A stretch of 64,000 nt of DNA. Source: Anaerostipes sp. GTDB lineage: Bacteria; Bacillota; Clostridia; Lachnospirales; Lachnospiraceae. Shown here piece after piece: positions 63,801 through 64,000 of this stretch. Position numbers and translations under genes: made by a program. The stretch spans positions 214,879 to 278,878 of the forward strand of contig NZ_JAGZSD010000005.1 in the NCBI RefSeq assembly GCF_018381315.1, read 5' to 3'. The notes below the pieces were generated by a model. The model saw only the letters and a list, made by a program, of their open reading frames with translations, searched no databases and was not told the origin of the DNA. Each line of letters begins with the position of its first letter. The stretch's first letter is position 1.

Positions 63801-63936
63801 CTTCTGTCGTTCCCTGCTGTTCCTGTTCTGGCTGTCCCTCTGCCTCATCCTTGGCAAACAGACTTCCCTGGCCGGCTGCCAATGCTGCCGTCAAAAAGCC
63901 TGCTAATACAACCGTCCAGATTTTCTTTTTCTGCAT
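60896..63936 (-). CDS. Phase-variable surface protein C (OFF: out of frame at G-tract)
   Basis: Third tandem paralog. Start 63936 (M-Q-K-K-K-I-W-T-V-V-L) follows GGGGGAAAAG. The tract here has 12 G (63780-63791), one more than in A and B, and the signal frame runs to a stop at 63736. The body frame is open from the tract (G-G-G-T-E-N-V-P-T-E-F) to 60896. With 13 or 10 G it would encode 1013 or 1012 residues. Domains are as in B: beta-helix-like repeats, four ~100-residue repeats, InlB-like repeat (F-E-G-W-Y-Y), S-V-A-K-T-G-D-T-K, hydrophobic helix and basic tail. The differing tract length supports a tract that changes independently in each gene. Confidence 0.85.
63780..63791 (-). repeat. Poly-G contingency tract of gene C (12 G)
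   Basis: Twelve C on the plus strand, one longer than the tracts of A and B, in the same context. In frame would need 10 or 13. Confidence 0.9.
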
Positions 63937-64000
63937 GATTCTTTTCCCCCTTCTGAGTTTTCTATAATATCTTCTATGTCAGGCAGTTTTATCGTAATGT

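Noticed and set aside
54616..63936. Ordinary pseudogene decay of three surface proteins
   Set aside because: The only lesion in each is at the same G-tract; bodies, promoters, ribosome binding sites and terminators are intact. A homopolymer sequencing error remains possible and is stated in the finding.

Overview
The window looks like a chromosomal segment of an anaerobic, probably spore-forming Clostridia, most likely a Lachnospiraceae-type gut bacterium. The base composition is moderately AT-rich and ribosome binding sites are strong (AGGAGG). It carries a K+-dependent membrane pyrophosphatase, HydE, a DUF2148 ferredoxin-like protein, a SpoIID-like/peptidoglycan-binding protein and a BglP-type PTS, all common in that family. 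No rRNA, tRNA or complete insertion sequence was seen. Almost everything is on the minus strand.

Region 1 (1-15.8 kb) is a CRISPR-Cas island. The left edge holds part of a type III-B (Cmr) operon, cmr1-cas10-cmr3-cmr4, running off the window. Its Cas10 is short: it lacks the N-terminal HD nuclease but keeps GGDD. Next comes one array of 38 repeats (30 bp), transcribed on the minus strand from a leader at its right end. Then follows a complete type I-B operon, cas6-cas8b-cas7-cas5-cas3-cas4-cas1-cas2. A hairpin plus T-tract separates the interference-complex genes from cas3-4-1-2. The Cmr genes shown have no cas6 or adaptation genes of their own, so both systems probably share the array.

Region 2 (16.1-37.6 kb) is housekeeping: a DUF2148 protein, rsmH, a spore-type protein, a MerR/MATE divergent pair with a classic 19-bp-spacer promoter, hppA, ilvE, folA-thyA-AI-2E transporter, DUF5688, hisC with a second aminotransferase, dapB-dapA-corrinoid adenosyltransferase, a tandem-OB SSB-like gene, typA, upp and hydE.

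Region 3 (37.7-64 kb) is accessory. Four paralogous giant surface proteins are encoded on the minus strand: an intact one at 37.7-40.7 kb, and three at 54.6-57.5, 57.7-60.7 and 60.9-63.9 kb. Each has a signal peptide, beta-helix-like region, about four ~100-residue repeats, an InlB-like repeat and a KTGDT cell-wall anchor. In the last three, the 5' coding region contains a run of 11, 11 or 12 G residues that puts the signal peptide out of frame with the body. This is the signature of slipped-strand phase variation, and all three are OFF as sequenced. A shared upstream direct repeat suggests common transcriptional control.

Between the intact paralog and the other three lies a sugar-catabolic island (41.5-54.3 kb). 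It has two oxidoreductase/isomerase pairs, a DUF6379 protein, an amidohydrolase, a ROK kinase, a beta-glucoside PTS and an AraC regulator fused to a glycosidase-like domain. The Gfo/Idh/MocA + TIM-barrel + DUF6379 trio matches the known gut C-glycoside deglycosylation genes (DgpABC/DfgAB type), so aryl-C-glucoside use is a reasonable hypothesis. A two-copy structured element (beside cas2 and beside the amidohydrolase gene) resembles stand-alone HEARO/omega-type RNA.
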